Shown: positions 16,559 to 25,181 of the stretch, piece after piece
Numbering within the stretch: the stretch's first letter is position 1
How the letters are laid out: each line of letters starts with the position of its first letter
The notes under the pieces: generated by a model
Database searches by the model: none
The model's input: only the letters and a program-made list of their open reading frames with translations
What the model was told of the DNA's origin: nothing
NCBI GenBank assembly: GCA_902774265.1
Contig: CACYHR010000025.1
Location: forward strand, 24,764 to 88,763
Reading direction: 5' to 3'
Source: an uncultured Eubacteriales bacterium
Lineage (GTDB): Bacteria > Bacillota > Clostridia > Peptostreptococcales > Anaerovoracaceae
DNA length: 64,000 nucleotides
Translations under genes and position numbers: made by a program

Positions 16559-16577
16559 TGATACCTTCAGGCTATCA
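16559..16577. promoter_or_regulatory. LysR-type operator upstream of the flavin reductase
   Basis: TGATACC-TTCAG-GCTATCA, identical to the site at 15526 except for one base. It lies between the LysR gene and the reductase, linking the reductase to the same regulon. Confidence 0.7.
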
Positions 16578-16671
16578 AAAATAGGCATTAAAGATAATTT
16601 TCTTTTGCCTGTTTTTTATTTATCATTTAATTACCACAAGACAGTAAGATAACCGCCTGGAGGAATACGAG

Positions 16672-18675
16672 ATGAAAAAGGATTATCCAAACATTTTTGA
16701 GCCTATCACCGTCAAGCGTACTACATTCAAGAACAGAGTAGTCATGACTCCTATGGGAACCAATTACGGCGAGCCGGACGGTCAGATGAGCTATCAGCAC
16801 ATCAATTACTACAGATTAAGAGCAAGAGGCGGCGTCGGCCTCATCATCGTTGAGAATGCAAACGTTGATTATCCTACAGGATCGAACGGCACAAGCCAGA
16901 TCAGGATCGACCACGACAGCTATATGCCGAGATTCTATAAGCTTACGGAAGTGCTCCACGATGAGGGCGCCATGGTAGCTATACAGATCAACCACGCAGG
17001 AGCATCTGCTTCTTCCGCACGTACCGGAGTACAGCCTGTTTCCTCATCAAACATCCCTTCAAAAGATGGCGGCGAGACACCTCGTCCGCTCGAAAAGGAT
17101 GAGATCGAAGCTATCGTAAAGAAATACGGTGAAGCTGCAAAAAGAGCTATGACAGCCGGTTTTGACGCTGTAGAGGTCCACTGCGGTCACTCCTACCTCA
17201 TCAGCCAGTTCCTCTCACCTATATACAACAAGAGAACTGACGAGTTCGGCGGCAGCGCTGAGAACCGCGCACGTTTCGCAAAGATGGTCATCGAAGAGGT
17301 CCGCAATCAGGTAGGTCCTTTCTTCCCTATCATCTGCAGGATAAGCGCTGATGAAATGCTCGAGGGCGGCAACACTCTCGAAGACTGCCTCGAATATCTG
17401 CAGTATTTCGAAAAAGAAGTTGATATATTCAATGTTTCCGCAGGTCTCAATCAGTCCCTGCAGTATCAGATCGACAGCAACTGCTACGCTGACGGCTGGA
17501 GATCATACATGGCTAAGGCAGTTAAGGAAAAATACGGCAAGCCGGTCATTACAATGGGCAATATCCGCAGTCCTAAGGTCGCTAACGACATACTCGACAA
17601 AGGAGATGCTGATTTCATCGGTATCGGCCGCGGTCTTATCGCTGATCCTGATTGGGTCAACAAGGCTGAATTCGGCTGCGAGGATGATATCCGCAAATGC
17701 ATTTCCTGCAACATCGGATGCGCAGGAAACCGTATCGGCAACAATCGTCCTATCAGATGCACAGTCAATCCGGCTGTTCTCGTAGGCGATGAATATAAGA
17801 AGCTCAAGGTAAATAAGGACTGCAATGTCGTAGTTATCGGCGGCGGAACAACAGGTATGGAAGCTGCATGCACAGCTGCAGAAGTCGGCTGCACGACATT
17901 CCTGGTCGAAAAGGCTGATCACCTCGGCGGACTCGCTGTAGAGATTTCCAAGTTCCCGGATAAGAACAGACTCAGAGATTTCCCTGACTATCTGCAGAGA
18001 CGTATGGCCAAGCTCCACAACCTCCATACATTCCTCAGCACAGAGCCGACTGCGGAATTTATAAAGAGCCTCAATCCTGATATCATCGTCAATTCGACAG
18101 GTTCGCTTCCGCTGATCCTCCCTATTCCGGGGCTCAAGGAGAACGTAAATGCAGAGGGCGGCAAGATCCACACAGTACTCGGTATCATCAACAATCTGCC
18201 GAACTATCCTGAGGATATGACAGGCAAGAAGGCCGTAGTTATAGGCGGCGGCGCTGTAGGACTCGATGTAGTGGAATATTTCGCTCCAAAGGGCGCAGAC
18301 ACAACAGTTATCGAAATGATGCCGTTCATCGGAGCAGGACTCGATCCTATCACAAAGGTAAGCATCGCAGATCTGATGAAAAAATACAATGTTCACCAGA
18401 GACCGTCTACAGCTCTGCAGGAGGTAAGACCTGACTGCTTCGTAGTCAAGAATCCTGACGGAAGCATCGAAGAAGTCGACTTTGACTACGGATGCATCTG
18501 TATGGGTCTCAAGTCCAACAATCCTGTACTCGATATGCTCAATGAAGAGTTCGGAGACGGAAGCGTTGAGATAATGAACATAGGCGACTCAAAGCGTCAG
18601 AGAAGGATCATTGACGGCACACTCGAAGGCCGCAACATCATAAAAGTCCTCGAAAAGAGAGGATTTATCGGCTAA
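16672..18675 (+). CDS. NADH:flavin oxidoreductase, old-yellow-enzyme/2,4-dienoyl-CoA reductase type (FMN, 4Fe-4S, FAD)
   Basis: A 667-residue ene-reductase. Residues 1-330 form the FMN TIM barrel (FKNRVVMTPMGTNYG; VHCGHSYLISQFLSP; NKRTDEFGGSAENRARF). A 4Fe-4S site follows (Cys343, Cys346, Cys350 in CISCNIGC, then the Cys in RCTVNP). Two dinucleotide domains have GGGTTGMEAA near 388 and GGGAVGLDVVE near 525. The layout matches FadH, BaiCD and enoate reductases, which saturate a C=C next to a carbonyl. Within this locus 3-dehydroshikimate, an enone, is a plausible substrate (inference). GGAGG lies before the start. Confidence 0.9.
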   Translation: MKKDYPNIFEPITVKRTTFKNRVVMTPMGTNYGEPDGQMSYQHINYYRLRARGGVGLIIVENANVDYPTGSNGTSQIRIDHDSYMPRFYKLTEVLHDEGAMVAIQINHAGASASSARTGVQPVSSSNIPSKDGGETPRPLEKDEIEAIVKKYGEAAKRAMTAGFDAVEVHCGHSYLISQFLSPIYNKRTDEFGGSAENRARFAKMVIEEVRNQVGPFFPIICRISADEMLEGGNTLEDCLEYLQYFEKEVDIFNVSAGLNQSLQYQIDSNCYADGWRSYMAKAVKEKYGKPVITMGNIRSPKVANDILDKGDADFIGIGRGLIADPDWVNKAEFGCEDDIRKCISCNIGCAGNRIGNNRPIRCTVNPAVLVGDEYKKLKVNKDCNVVVIGGGTTGMEAACTAAEVGCTTFLVEKADHLGGLAVEISKFPDKNRLRDFPDYLQRRMAKLHNLHTFLSTEPTAEFIKSLNPDIIVNSTGSLPLILPIPGLKENVNAEGGKIHTVLGIINNLPNYPEDMTGKKAVVIGGGAVGLDVVEYFAPKGADTTVIEMMPFIGAGLDPITKVSIADLMKKYNVHQRPSTALQEVRPDCFVVKNPDGSIEEVDFDYGCICMGLKSNNPVLDMLNEEFGDGSVEIMNIGDSKRQRRIIDGTLEGRNIIKVLEKRGFIG

Positions 18676-18751
18676 CGAACAGAAGCTGACTTTTACAAAT
18701 GCATATATTGAAACTGCCGTTTCAATAGACATAATCGAATCTCCCAAAAAT

Positions 18752-18788
18752 AGGTCTGCAGGCATGGAATCTGCAGGCCTGTTTTATT
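18752..18788 (+). terminator. Intrinsic terminator after the flavin reductase
   Basis: AGGTCTGCAG pairs with CTGCAGGCCT (one wobble) around a 9-base loop, followed by GTTTTATTT. Confidence 0.8.
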
Positions 18789-18840
18789 TGTGAAAAACGA
18801 AGGAAACATAAGCATTGGAATGCCGATATCAGCAGCAGGC

Positions 18841-18874
18841 TACCGCTTAATCCCGTATTTCTACCGCTTAGTCC
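18841..18874 (+). promoter_or_regulatory. LytTR-type tandem binding site upstream of the surface protein
   Basis: Direct repeats TACCGCTTAATCC and TACCGCTTAGTCC (12 of 13 identical) start 21 bases apart, two helical turns, as expected for a LytTR dimer. About 20 bases downstream lies a possible promoter (TTCATT near 18894, TATAAG at 18918-18923). The rest of the 319-base gap 18676-18994 holds only the terminator at 18752. Confidence 0.6.
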
Positions 18875-18994
18875 GCCGGAGAGGTATAGCATTTTCATTT
18901 TTAGTAAAATAAATTCGTATAAGTATATCCGGGCTCACCTGCAGGGTATCATCAGGATTGTACTCAGTTGGACATGAGGGGGGAAGTGAAGGAT

Positions 18995-21352
18995 ATGGAC
19001 AGAAACAGTAAAAAAAGAGGAAAGATAAGCAGGTTTGCGGTCATGCTTTTGGCAATTGCGATGAGCATAGCGATGATGCCTTTCGCTGTCTTCGCTGATG
19101 CGGGAGTGTCGAATGAAGCAACAGAAACTGAGCGATGGGCGGATGCTGTTTACGTGCTTGGAATACAGATAAATGAGAGTAACTGCAACAATGTGCTCGG
19201 AGACGGCACGGTCAGCTATGACAGAGACAGCAGGACGCTCACTCTTAACAACGCGTCACTGGATCTGTCTGATTACGACGACAGCGCGTTTACCGAAAAC
19301 AATTATGTTTGCGGGATAAGCGCATCGATGGGTGAGGTGAATCTGATCCTCAAAGGCAGAAATACGATCACATCCTCTGCGGCATCCTTTGAAAATGATA
19401 AAGAATATGTATACGGGATCAGTGCGGATGATGTGCTCAATATAAGCGGTAACGGAACTCTGGATATCAGCATCAATACAGAGGCGCAGGATATCAAGTT
19501 TTACGGTATATACAGCAGCAGACAGCTGAATGTGGATGGGAGCAGCCTGAGCATAAACATGAGCGGATCCGGTGACAGCAACGGTATCTTTACAGGCTGG
19601 AAAGGCTTTGCATTAATGAACAGAGCTGACATAAGCGTTTATTCGACAGGCGGAAACAGCTGGGCTGTATACGATGTTTCATATAGAAAATCAGGTGTAG
19701 AGTACGGATCAAGCTTTGAAATGATATCGGATCATCCCGCATTTCAGGCAATGAGTCTGTCGGATTCCTTAAAAGAGGGAAGCATTAAAGTAAATGAGAA
19801 TGCGACTGCACTCGGCGCGTCCGAATGGGACAAGGAAACAGCGCTGAGCTCATTCAGATATGTCAAGCTGCTTGGCAACAGCGGCGGCGGATCGCGTCCT
19901 TCAGGAGATCTGTATATTCTGGGCAGAAGTATAACAGAAAAAGGTATAGTATCCTCCGGTACTGTACCTCACAGCGGAAAGATCGAGTATGATCCTGCAT
20001 CAAATACGCTGACGCTGACGAATGCAAGTATAGATCTCGACAATTTCATAACCCCGCCTCCCGGGAATCTCTGTGCGGGCATTTATGCGATGTCTGATCT
20101 TAACATAATCCTATCGGGCAGCAATACTATAACAGCATCGGCGGATAATTACGCTGATGGTACAGAGTATGTGTCGGGTATAGAGTGCTGGGGCAGACTT
20201 GTGATCACCGGAAGTGCCGATGATTCTCTTTCTATAAGTCTTGCAGGCAATAACGCTAGCGGAAACAGCAAAGTGCAGTTTGTCGGAATAAGCAGTGATG
20301 AATCGCTGATCGTAAACAAAGCGCACCTGTCTGTGAACATGGGAAGCTATGGCAAGTGTACGGGAATATACGGATGGGAACCGATCATCGTCAATAACGG
20401 CGCGATAGTAAAAGTCGATGCCGTCGGAAGCGGCGCTATGGCTGTGAATGGTGTCAACAGTATCGGTAATACAGAGATAAACGATAATTCCGAGTTCGAA
20501 ATGTCTGCGGGCGGAGTCGCTTTCAATTGCTGGGTGCCGGGTGCCTCGCTCAAAGCAGCAAAAGCAGAGGTAAGCGTCAATCAGGATGGATCGGAACTCA
20601 AAGACTGGGATAAATCATCGAGACTTACCGGATATAAATATGTTAAATTCACAGGCAGAACAGGTGAAGCCTATGATGAAGACAGCGGAGAACGCTTTGG
20701 AGACGATATTCTCGTTCTCGGAAAGCTGGTGGACGAAGACAACTGCGATGATATACTCGGTGACGGATCGGTCAGCTATGATTTCGATACGAAGACCCTG
20801 ACTCTAAACAATGCTGATCTGGATCTGAAGAAATTCCATCACAGATATGATGATTCGGAGGATCCGGATTCAGGCTGCAACTTCGCAGCGGGTATAGATG
20901 CTGACGACAATATCACTATTAAGCTTGTCGGCAGGAACAGGATTTATTCAACAGCCGAGGATTATTCCAAGCCTAAGCGGGAATATATTTACGGCTTAAA
21001 TTCAGGAACGATGAACAGCATTACCATTACGGGAGCGGGTTCTCTGGATATATCTTTGGATAAGGATATAGAGGGCCCTTCATATACCGGTATAAGCATG
21101 GGAAAGGACTTTATCCTGGACGGTGTGGCTGTGAATGTCAGTCTGTCAGGCGTTCAGAAGGGTACCGGCATCGATGATGGTATAGGGGATCTGAAGATAA
21201 TAAATAATGCATCGCTGAGAGTGAGCGCATTGGGCGGATCGAGCACGGCGTGCTACTATACTTTTGCGGATGGGCTGACTATCGGAGACGGTTCGGTGTT
21301 CGAAATGAAAGCGGATGGAAAGGCATTCACTATAACCATGTACACGAACTGA
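18995..21352 (+). CDS. Secreted surface protein with three large repeats (first part of a frameshifted gene)
   Basis: The signal peptide (KISRFAVMLLAIAMSIAMM ... VFA) indicates export. The mature part holds three homologous units of roughly 260 residues, each opening with a V/I-L-G strand and LGDGTVSYD-like motif (about bases 19140, 19905 and 20705) and rich in parallel-beta strings such as TLTLNNASLDLS. Such units occur in adhesin-like proteins annotated as carbohydrate-binding. I use the ATG at 18995 with an upstream G-rich ribosome site. The third unit is cut short: the frame ends at a TGA at 21350 and the following domain continues in another frame. No LPxTG anchor is seen. Confidence 0.75.
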   Translation: MDRNSKKRGKISRFAVMLLAIAMSIAMMPFAVFADAGVSNEATETERWADAVYVLGIQINESNCNNVLGDGTVSYDRDSRTLTLNNASLDLSDYDDSAFTENNYVCGISASMGEVNLILKGRNTITSSAASFENDKEYVYGISADDVLNISGNGTLDISINTEAQDIKFYGIYSSRQLNVDGSSLSINMSGSGDSNGIFTGWKGFALMNRADISVYSTGGNSWAVYDVSYRKSGVEYGSSFEMISDHPAFQAMSLSDSLKEGSIKVNENATALGASEWDKETALSSFRYVKLLGNSGGGSRPSGDLYILGRSITEKGIVSSGTVPHSGKIEYDPASNTLTLTNASIDLDNFITPPPGNLCAGIYAMSDLNIILSGSNTITASADNYADGTEYVSGIECWGRLVITGSADDSLSISLAGNNASGNSKVQFVGISSDESLIVNKAHLSVNMGSYGKCTGIYGWEPIIVNNGAIVKVDAVGSGAMAVNGVNSIGNTEINDNSEFEMSAGGVAFNCWVPGASLKAAKAEVSVNQDGSELKDWDKSSRLTGYKYVKFTGRTGEAYDEDSGERFGDDILVLGKLVDEDNCDDILGDGSVSYDFDTKTLTLNNADLDLKKFHHRYDDSEDPDSGCNFAAGIDADDNITIKLVGRNRIYSTAEDYSKPKREYIYGLNSGTMNSITITGAGSLDISLDKDIEGPSYTGISMGKDFILDGVAVNVSLSGVQKGTGIDDGIGDLKIINNASLRVSALGGSSTACYYTFADGLTIGDGSVFEMKADGKAFTITMYTN

Positions 21353-22560
21353 TGCACTTTGAGGCAAAGAGCGCAAGCTGCATCGCGCCGGGCAATACGG
21401 AATACTGGGTATGCTGGCACTGCGGCAGCTATTTCTCGGATAACGGGAATACAGAGACAGATCCTGATGAGATATTCCTTCCTAAAACGGGGCACAAATA
21501 CCTTGAATGGAAGAGCATCAGCGATACGCAGCACGAGAGAGTCTGCGAATATGACACAAGTCATAAGGTGACGGCCGATCATACATTTGACGACGGCAAA
21601 ATCACCAAAACAGCAACTTTGCTGAGAAAGGGTGAAAAAACATATACATGTACCACTTGTCACGGAACGAAAACCGTTGAGATATCGCTGAGGGAAGAAG
21701 TAAAAGAAACCACTCAGAAGGTCGCAAGAAGGATCATAGAATGGATCCGTAATATCTTCAGCAGAAACGATGCGGGTGCTCCGGGCGCGATATTGAGAGT
21801 TACTCTCTCTCAGCCTGCATTCACATATAACGGAAATGTGCAGATGCCTGCGGTAGAATCCGTCAGAGCCGGTGACATGATACTTGACCGGGATGAGTAC
21901 ACTGTCTCCTATTCCGATGATAATTCAAGAAATGCCGGCAAATATACAGTAACTGTAACCGCGGGTGAAGGAAAGCAGATTGTATCCGGAACTGCGGGAT
22001 ACACTATAGAAGAGGCCGACATCACAGCTGTTGATGCCGGAACACTGTCTTTCGCATATGACGGCAGGATACACAAACCGACTGTCAGATCAGTTAAAGC
22101 CGGTCTTCTCAAACTCAGATCATCTGACTACAATGTGGTGTATCTTAACAGAAACTCAGCAAAAGCAGGAAAATACTTTGCAAAGATCAAAGGAAAAGGC
22201 AATTTCTGCGGAGCGGTGTTAGTTGCTTACACTATCGGAAAGGCAGTCAATACACTTGCCGTACATGGTAAAACTGCAGCCGTAAGTCACAGCAGGCTAA
22301 TGAAAAAGGCGCAGGTAATCAAAGCTTCGGAGATAATGAAGATCCGCGGTGCAAAAGGAAAGCTGATGTTCGCACTTGCAGGAGTATCTGCTGCAGCATA
22401 TAAGAACTATTTCAAAGTTGATCCGCTGACAGGCAATCTGACCATTGGCAGAAATATCAAAAAGGGAACATATACGCTGAGAATCAGAGCCAAAGCAGCA
22501 GGAACAGTCAATTACAAAGCTGCAGCAAAAACTGTAAAATGTATCATCAGGATCAGATGA
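21352..22560 (+). CDS. Surface protein, C-terminal part with cysteine motif, two MBG-like domains and a basic wall-binding-type end
   Basis: Continues the preceding surface protein in the +1 frame. Similarity already begins upstream of the ATG at 21352 (HVHELMHFEAKSASC), indicating a frameshift near 21325-21350, although TGATG also allows re-initiation. It has a cysteine repeat domain (PGNTEYWVCWHCGSYFS; YTCTTCHGTKTVE), two bacterial Ig/MBG-like domains (FTYNGNVQMPAVESV; FAYDGRIHKPTVRSV) and a lysine-rich terminal domain (KKGTYTLRIRAKAAGTVNYK) common at the ends of clostridial surface proteins. Probably one protein of about 1190 residues if the shift is an error. Confidence 0.7.
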   Translation: MHFEAKSASCIAPGNTEYWVCWHCGSYFSDNGNTETDPDEIFLPKTGHKYLEWKSISDTQHERVCEYDTSHKVTADHTFDDGKITKTATLLRKGEKTYTCTTCHGTKTVEISLREEVKETTQKVARRIIEWIRNIFSRNDAGAPGAILRVTLSQPAFTYNGNVQMPAVESVRAGDMILDRDEYTVSYSDDNSRNAGKYTVTVTAGEGKQIVSGTAGYTIEEADITAVDAGTLSFAYDGRIHKPTVRSVKAGLLKLRSSDYNVVYLNRNSAKAGKYFAKIKGKGNFCGAVLVAYTIGKAVNTLAVHGKTAAVSHSRLMKKAQVIKASEIMKIRGAKGKLMFALAGVSAAAYKNYFKVDPLTGNLTIGRNIKKGTYTLRIRAKAAGTVNYKAAAKTVKCIIRIR

Positions 22561-22659
22561 TCGCTGCGATAATCAGGAATCATCATCGCGGCAGAATAGA
22601 ATAACATAATTTCAATGGCTGAGGCGCCTGACCACGGGTTTGAACCGGGAGGAAGTAAT

Positions 22660-22905
22660 ATGAATAACAAAAGAAATAAAAGCTACAAACAGTGGACGCC
22701 GGCAGTAAGTATAGCTGCGGTAATCGTATTCTTCATATGGGGATTTATAGAAGGATCTTTCAAACACAGCTGGTTGATATTCATTGTGTCCGGTCTTGTT
22801 ATAGTCGTTTTTGGCATTCTGGACAAGAATAACGGCGGGGATAACAGTGAAGACATAAGCGTGGACATAAGCGTGGACAAAGACGAGGACATAAACGATC
22901 AGTGA
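22660..22905 (+). CDS. Small membrane protein with two helices, unknown function
   Basis: An 81-residue protein with hydrophobic segments AVSIAAVIVFFIWGFI and WLIFIVSGLVIVVFGI, and an acidic tail that includes a 12-base tandem DNA repeat (encoding DISVDISVD). The ATG at 22660 follows GGGAGG; the open frame upstream is not needed. It is first in an operon with the LytTR and DUF3021 genes, so it may take part in that regulatory unit. Confidence 0.65.
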   Translation: MNNKRNKSYKQWTPAVSIAAVIVFFIWGFIEGSFKHSWLIFIVSGLVIVVFGILDKNNGGDNSEDISVDISVDKDEDINDQ

Positions 22906-22911
22906 CGCGAA

Positions 22912-23364
22912 ATGATAAAAACGCAATTTAAAGAAAAAGACGGTATTCAGGATATTGAGGTTGTGATCACCGCATCAGAACAAAGTGATGCGGTGAAATC
23001 TCTGATGAAAAGGATTGAGGATCCGCTGGCGGGAACTCTGCTGGTTTCTGATGCCGAAGGAATCACGACCGTCCTTGATGAAGAGAGCATAATCAGTATA
23101 TCGAGCGGCAGCAAAAAACTGATTATCCGTGCAGATGACGGCTTATATGAGCTTCGCATGTCTATGCAGGATGTCGAAAAGCAGTTGAATCCTTTAGCCT
23201 TTATCCGGATATCCAGATACGAGATCATAAATCTGGGTAAGGTCAGGAGATTTGATTTTTCGGTAACAGGAACTCTGCGCATAGAAATGAAAGACGGAAC
23301 TGAAACATGGGCCTCAAGACGTCTTATTGCTGTGATCAAAAAAAGACTGCAGGGAGGGCTGTGA
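22912..23364 (+). CDS. LytTR DNA-binding domain protein
   Basis: A 150-residue regulator. Residues about 50-150 are a LytTR domain (IISISSGSKKLIIRADDG, FIRISRYEIINLGKVRRFD, WASRRLIAVIKKRL). There is no response-regulator receiver domain, as usual for the LytTR plus DUF3021 pairs of Firmicutes, where the membrane partner holds the regulator inactive. It overlaps tightly with the next gene (one base between them). The tandem repeat at 18841 is a candidate target. Confidence 0.88.
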   Translation: MIKTQFKEKDGIQDIEVVITASEQSDAVKSLMKRIEDPLAGTLLVSDAEGITTVLDEESIISISSGSKKLIIRADDGLYELRMSMQDVEKQLNPLAFIRISRYEIINLGKVRRFDFSVTGTLRIEMKDGTETWASRRLIAVIKKRLQGGL

Positions 23365-23365
23365 T

Positions 23366-23842
23366 ATGAAGCGGAAAATACTCATACTTGCAGTTATTGG
23401 CTTTGCAGCCGGACTGGTTATGGGAAATCTTATTGCATTTTTTACTAAAAACAGCGAAGCGCCTATCGTAACTCAGGTGCTCATTGAAAGAACCGGCGGC
23501 CTGACAGCTGCAATGATCGTTCAGACCGTGCTGTCAGGTGTATATGGAGCTGCTGCGATGTCCGGAGTCATCTTTTATGATATCGAGGAATGGAGTCTTC
23601 TCAGGGCGGTACTTTCGCACTATTCACTTATAATGCTTGGGTTCATACCGTTCGGTCTGGTGCTTGGATGGATAAGACCGGAACACTTCCTAACAGACTA
23701 CGGCGCAGTATTTATCGGACAGACCATCGCCTTCCTGATAATATTCTTCATAATGTGCGCCCGCTGCAGAGCCGAAGTGAAGGAACTCAACCGATTGATA
23801 GAGAAAAAAGACAAAGAGAACAATTCCGGTAAATCCTGTTGA
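23366..23842 (+). CDS. DUF3021 family membrane protein, partner of the LytTR regulator
   Basis: A 158-residue protein with four hydrophobic helices (ILAVIGFAAGLVMGNLIAF; LSGVYGAAAMSGVIFY; SLIMLGFIPFGLVLGWI; VFIGQTIAFLIIFFIM) and a charged C-terminal tail, matching DUF3021. In known pairs this protein controls the LytTR transcription factor at the membrane. It lies immediately downstream of the LytTR gene. Confidence 0.85.
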   Translation: MKRKILILAVIGFAAGLVMGNLIAFFTKNSEAPIVTQVLIERTGGLTAAMIVQTVLSGVYGAAAMSGVIFYDIEEWSLLRAVLSHYSLIMLGFIPFGLVLGWIRPEHFLTDYGAVFIGQTIAFLIIFFIMCARCRAEVKELNRLIEKKDKENNSGKSC

Positions 23843-23849
23843 AAGATGC

Positions 23850-23905
23850 GCAGATGTATTTCGCGTTTAGATGCTTAACGCTCCGGCTGAGTGCTGAATT
23901 GCAAC
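23850..23905 (+). repeat. Intergenic conserved element, copy A
   Basis: GCAGATGTATTTCGC at the left end and TGAATTGCA at the right end are identical in copy B at 32156-32204, with a similar middle (TTTAGATGCTTAACG against TTTACATGGTTACGG). The element ends 62 bases before the -10 of the methyltransferase promoter; copy B ends 63 bases before the putative -10 of the exporter operon. Probably a shared regulatory site. Confidence 0.5.
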
Positions 23906-23943
23906 GTAGCAAAAACCTGCAGCACCGGAATTGCCATGTCAGA

Positions 23944-23972
23944 TTGAAGCAAAGACTCATATGTGCTAATAT
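23944..23972 (+). promoter_or_regulatory. Promoter of the methyltransferase gene
   Basis: TTGAAG, a 17-base spacer and TAATAT. Transcription would start near 23979, just before a structured leader. Confidence 0.65.
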
Positions 23973-23986
23973 AGCAATAAACTAAG

Positions 23987-24045
23987 GGCGGTCTCCCGGC
24001 GGTTTGCAGCCGGGTGTACGGATAAACGTAGGACCTGCCTTTTTT
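23987..24045 (+). terminator. Hairpin with T6 tail in the methyltransferase leader (possible attenuator)
   Basis: GGCGGTC pairs with GACCTGCC (one bulged T), with an inner CCCGGC/GCCGGG hairpin, and is followed by six T residues. It begins about 8 bases after the expected transcription start and ends 43 bases before the coding start. Its position makes conditional termination likely, but the RNA class is not one I recognise. Confidence 0.5.
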
Positions 24046-24088
24046 CATTAGGTGAAAGAGTAAACGGGAGGAAAATATAGGATACAGC

Positions 24089-25003
24089 ATGGAAGGAAAA
24101 TGGTCGGTATATTTTCAGAATCCGGAGTTCATTGAGCAGACAAGAATGAGTATGGCTCTTCCGGAGTACAAGCCCCTTATACGGAAATGGTGCGGTATCA
24201 GGGATGGAGCCGAAGTGCTTGATGTCGGCTGCGGTACAGGTTATTTCGCGCGTCTGCTCGCGGGCGGTGATGAGGATGTTACTGTTACCGGTATAGACCG
24301 TGATGACATATTTATCGATTATGCAAAGAGAAAGGCTTCGGAAGAAAGTCTGGATATAGATTTTGTCCTGGGAGATGCCCTGCATCTGCCTTTTGAGGAT
24401 AATAGCTTTGATGTGGTCGGAAGCCATACGTTTCTTACTAGCATGCCCGACCCGAAAGGAGCTTTTGACGAGATGAAGAGGGTAGTCAGGCCGGGCGGAA
24501 TCATAGCATCAGTAACGTCTATGAGTTTCTACCCTCCCGGGATCTCGCTTGGAATATATCCTGAGGAATGCGATGTATGGAAAAAGGAAATGGATACCCT
24601 TCTGATCAGGCTCACAAGGGCATACATGAAGATCGATCCGATCTCCGAGCGCGCTTCAGGCGTGGCTCCTGCGGCTGTACCGCACTTCTTTGCCGAACAG
24701 GGCATGGAACGTGTTTCTGCATATCCTGTAGGTCACATGGTTTCTGTTTCGAATGCTGCGATGCCGGTCGAAGACAAGGTCCGCTGGATAGAGCTGTACA
24801 GAGAATCAGAGATCAAAAAGCTGGACGCGTTTATGGAGCTCCCTGAGATGTCTGAGATGTTCAGCCCTGAAGAAGCGGTCAGATACAGGGAACTGCTGGA
24901 TCGGAAGTGCGACTTCCTTCTCTCAGACCTGACGGAAAACCGCATATGGGACTGGAGAGGCAATGCGAATCTGCTGGTTACGGGAATAAAACCCGTAGAA
25001 TAA
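24089..25003 (+). CDS. Class I SAM-dependent methyltransferase
   Basis: A 304-residue enzyme with the SAM-binding motif VLDVGCGTGYFARLL (about residues 45-59), the acidic loop GIDRDD, motif IV-like DNSFDVVGSHTFLTSMPD and RVVRPGGIIA. The C-terminal 130 residues are not typical of a named subfamily, so the substrate is unknown. The upstream leader with a terminator hairpin resembles the arrangement of inducible resistance genes, but that is only a position argument. The start has a weak site. Confidence 0.85.
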   Translation: MEGKWSVYFQNPEFIEQTRMSMALPEYKPLIRKWCGIRDGAEVLDVGCGTGYFARLLAGGDEDVTVTGIDRDDIFIDYAKRKASEESLDIDFVLGDALHLPFEDNSFDVVGSHTFLTSMPDPKGAFDEMKRVVRPGGIIASVTSMSFYPPGISLGIYPEECDVWKKEMDTLLIRLTRAYMKIDPISERASGVAPAAVPHFFAEQGMERVSAYPVGHMVSVSNAAMPVEDKVRWIELYRESEIKKLDAFMELPEMSEMFSPEEAVRYRELLDRKCDFLLSDLTENRIWDWRGNANLLVTGIKPVE

Positions 25004-25010
25004 ATATAAT

Positions 25011-25042
25011 ACCCTGCTCATTCGGGCAGGGTGTTTTTTTTT
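25011..25042 (+). terminator. Intrinsic terminator after the methyltransferase
   Basis: ACCCTGC pairs with GCAGGGT around an eight-base loop, followed by G and nine T residues. Confidence 0.92.
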
Positions 25043-25181
25043 AGAAAAAATGTGGATTTTTCGGGCATTATTCTTTATACAAATTACAATTGCTGTGTTA
25101 AAAATGTTAAACTTTACAGCAAAGTAAGGGGAATATCTGAGAGGATAACAGCCGTTAATAAGAGAATCTAAGGAGAAGCGT

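Noticed and set aside
17503-18396. 297-codon open frame antisense to the flavin reductase
   Set aside because: Cys-rich, no family-like motif and no ribosome binding site; the plus strand carries FMN, 4Fe-4S and dinucleotide motifs.
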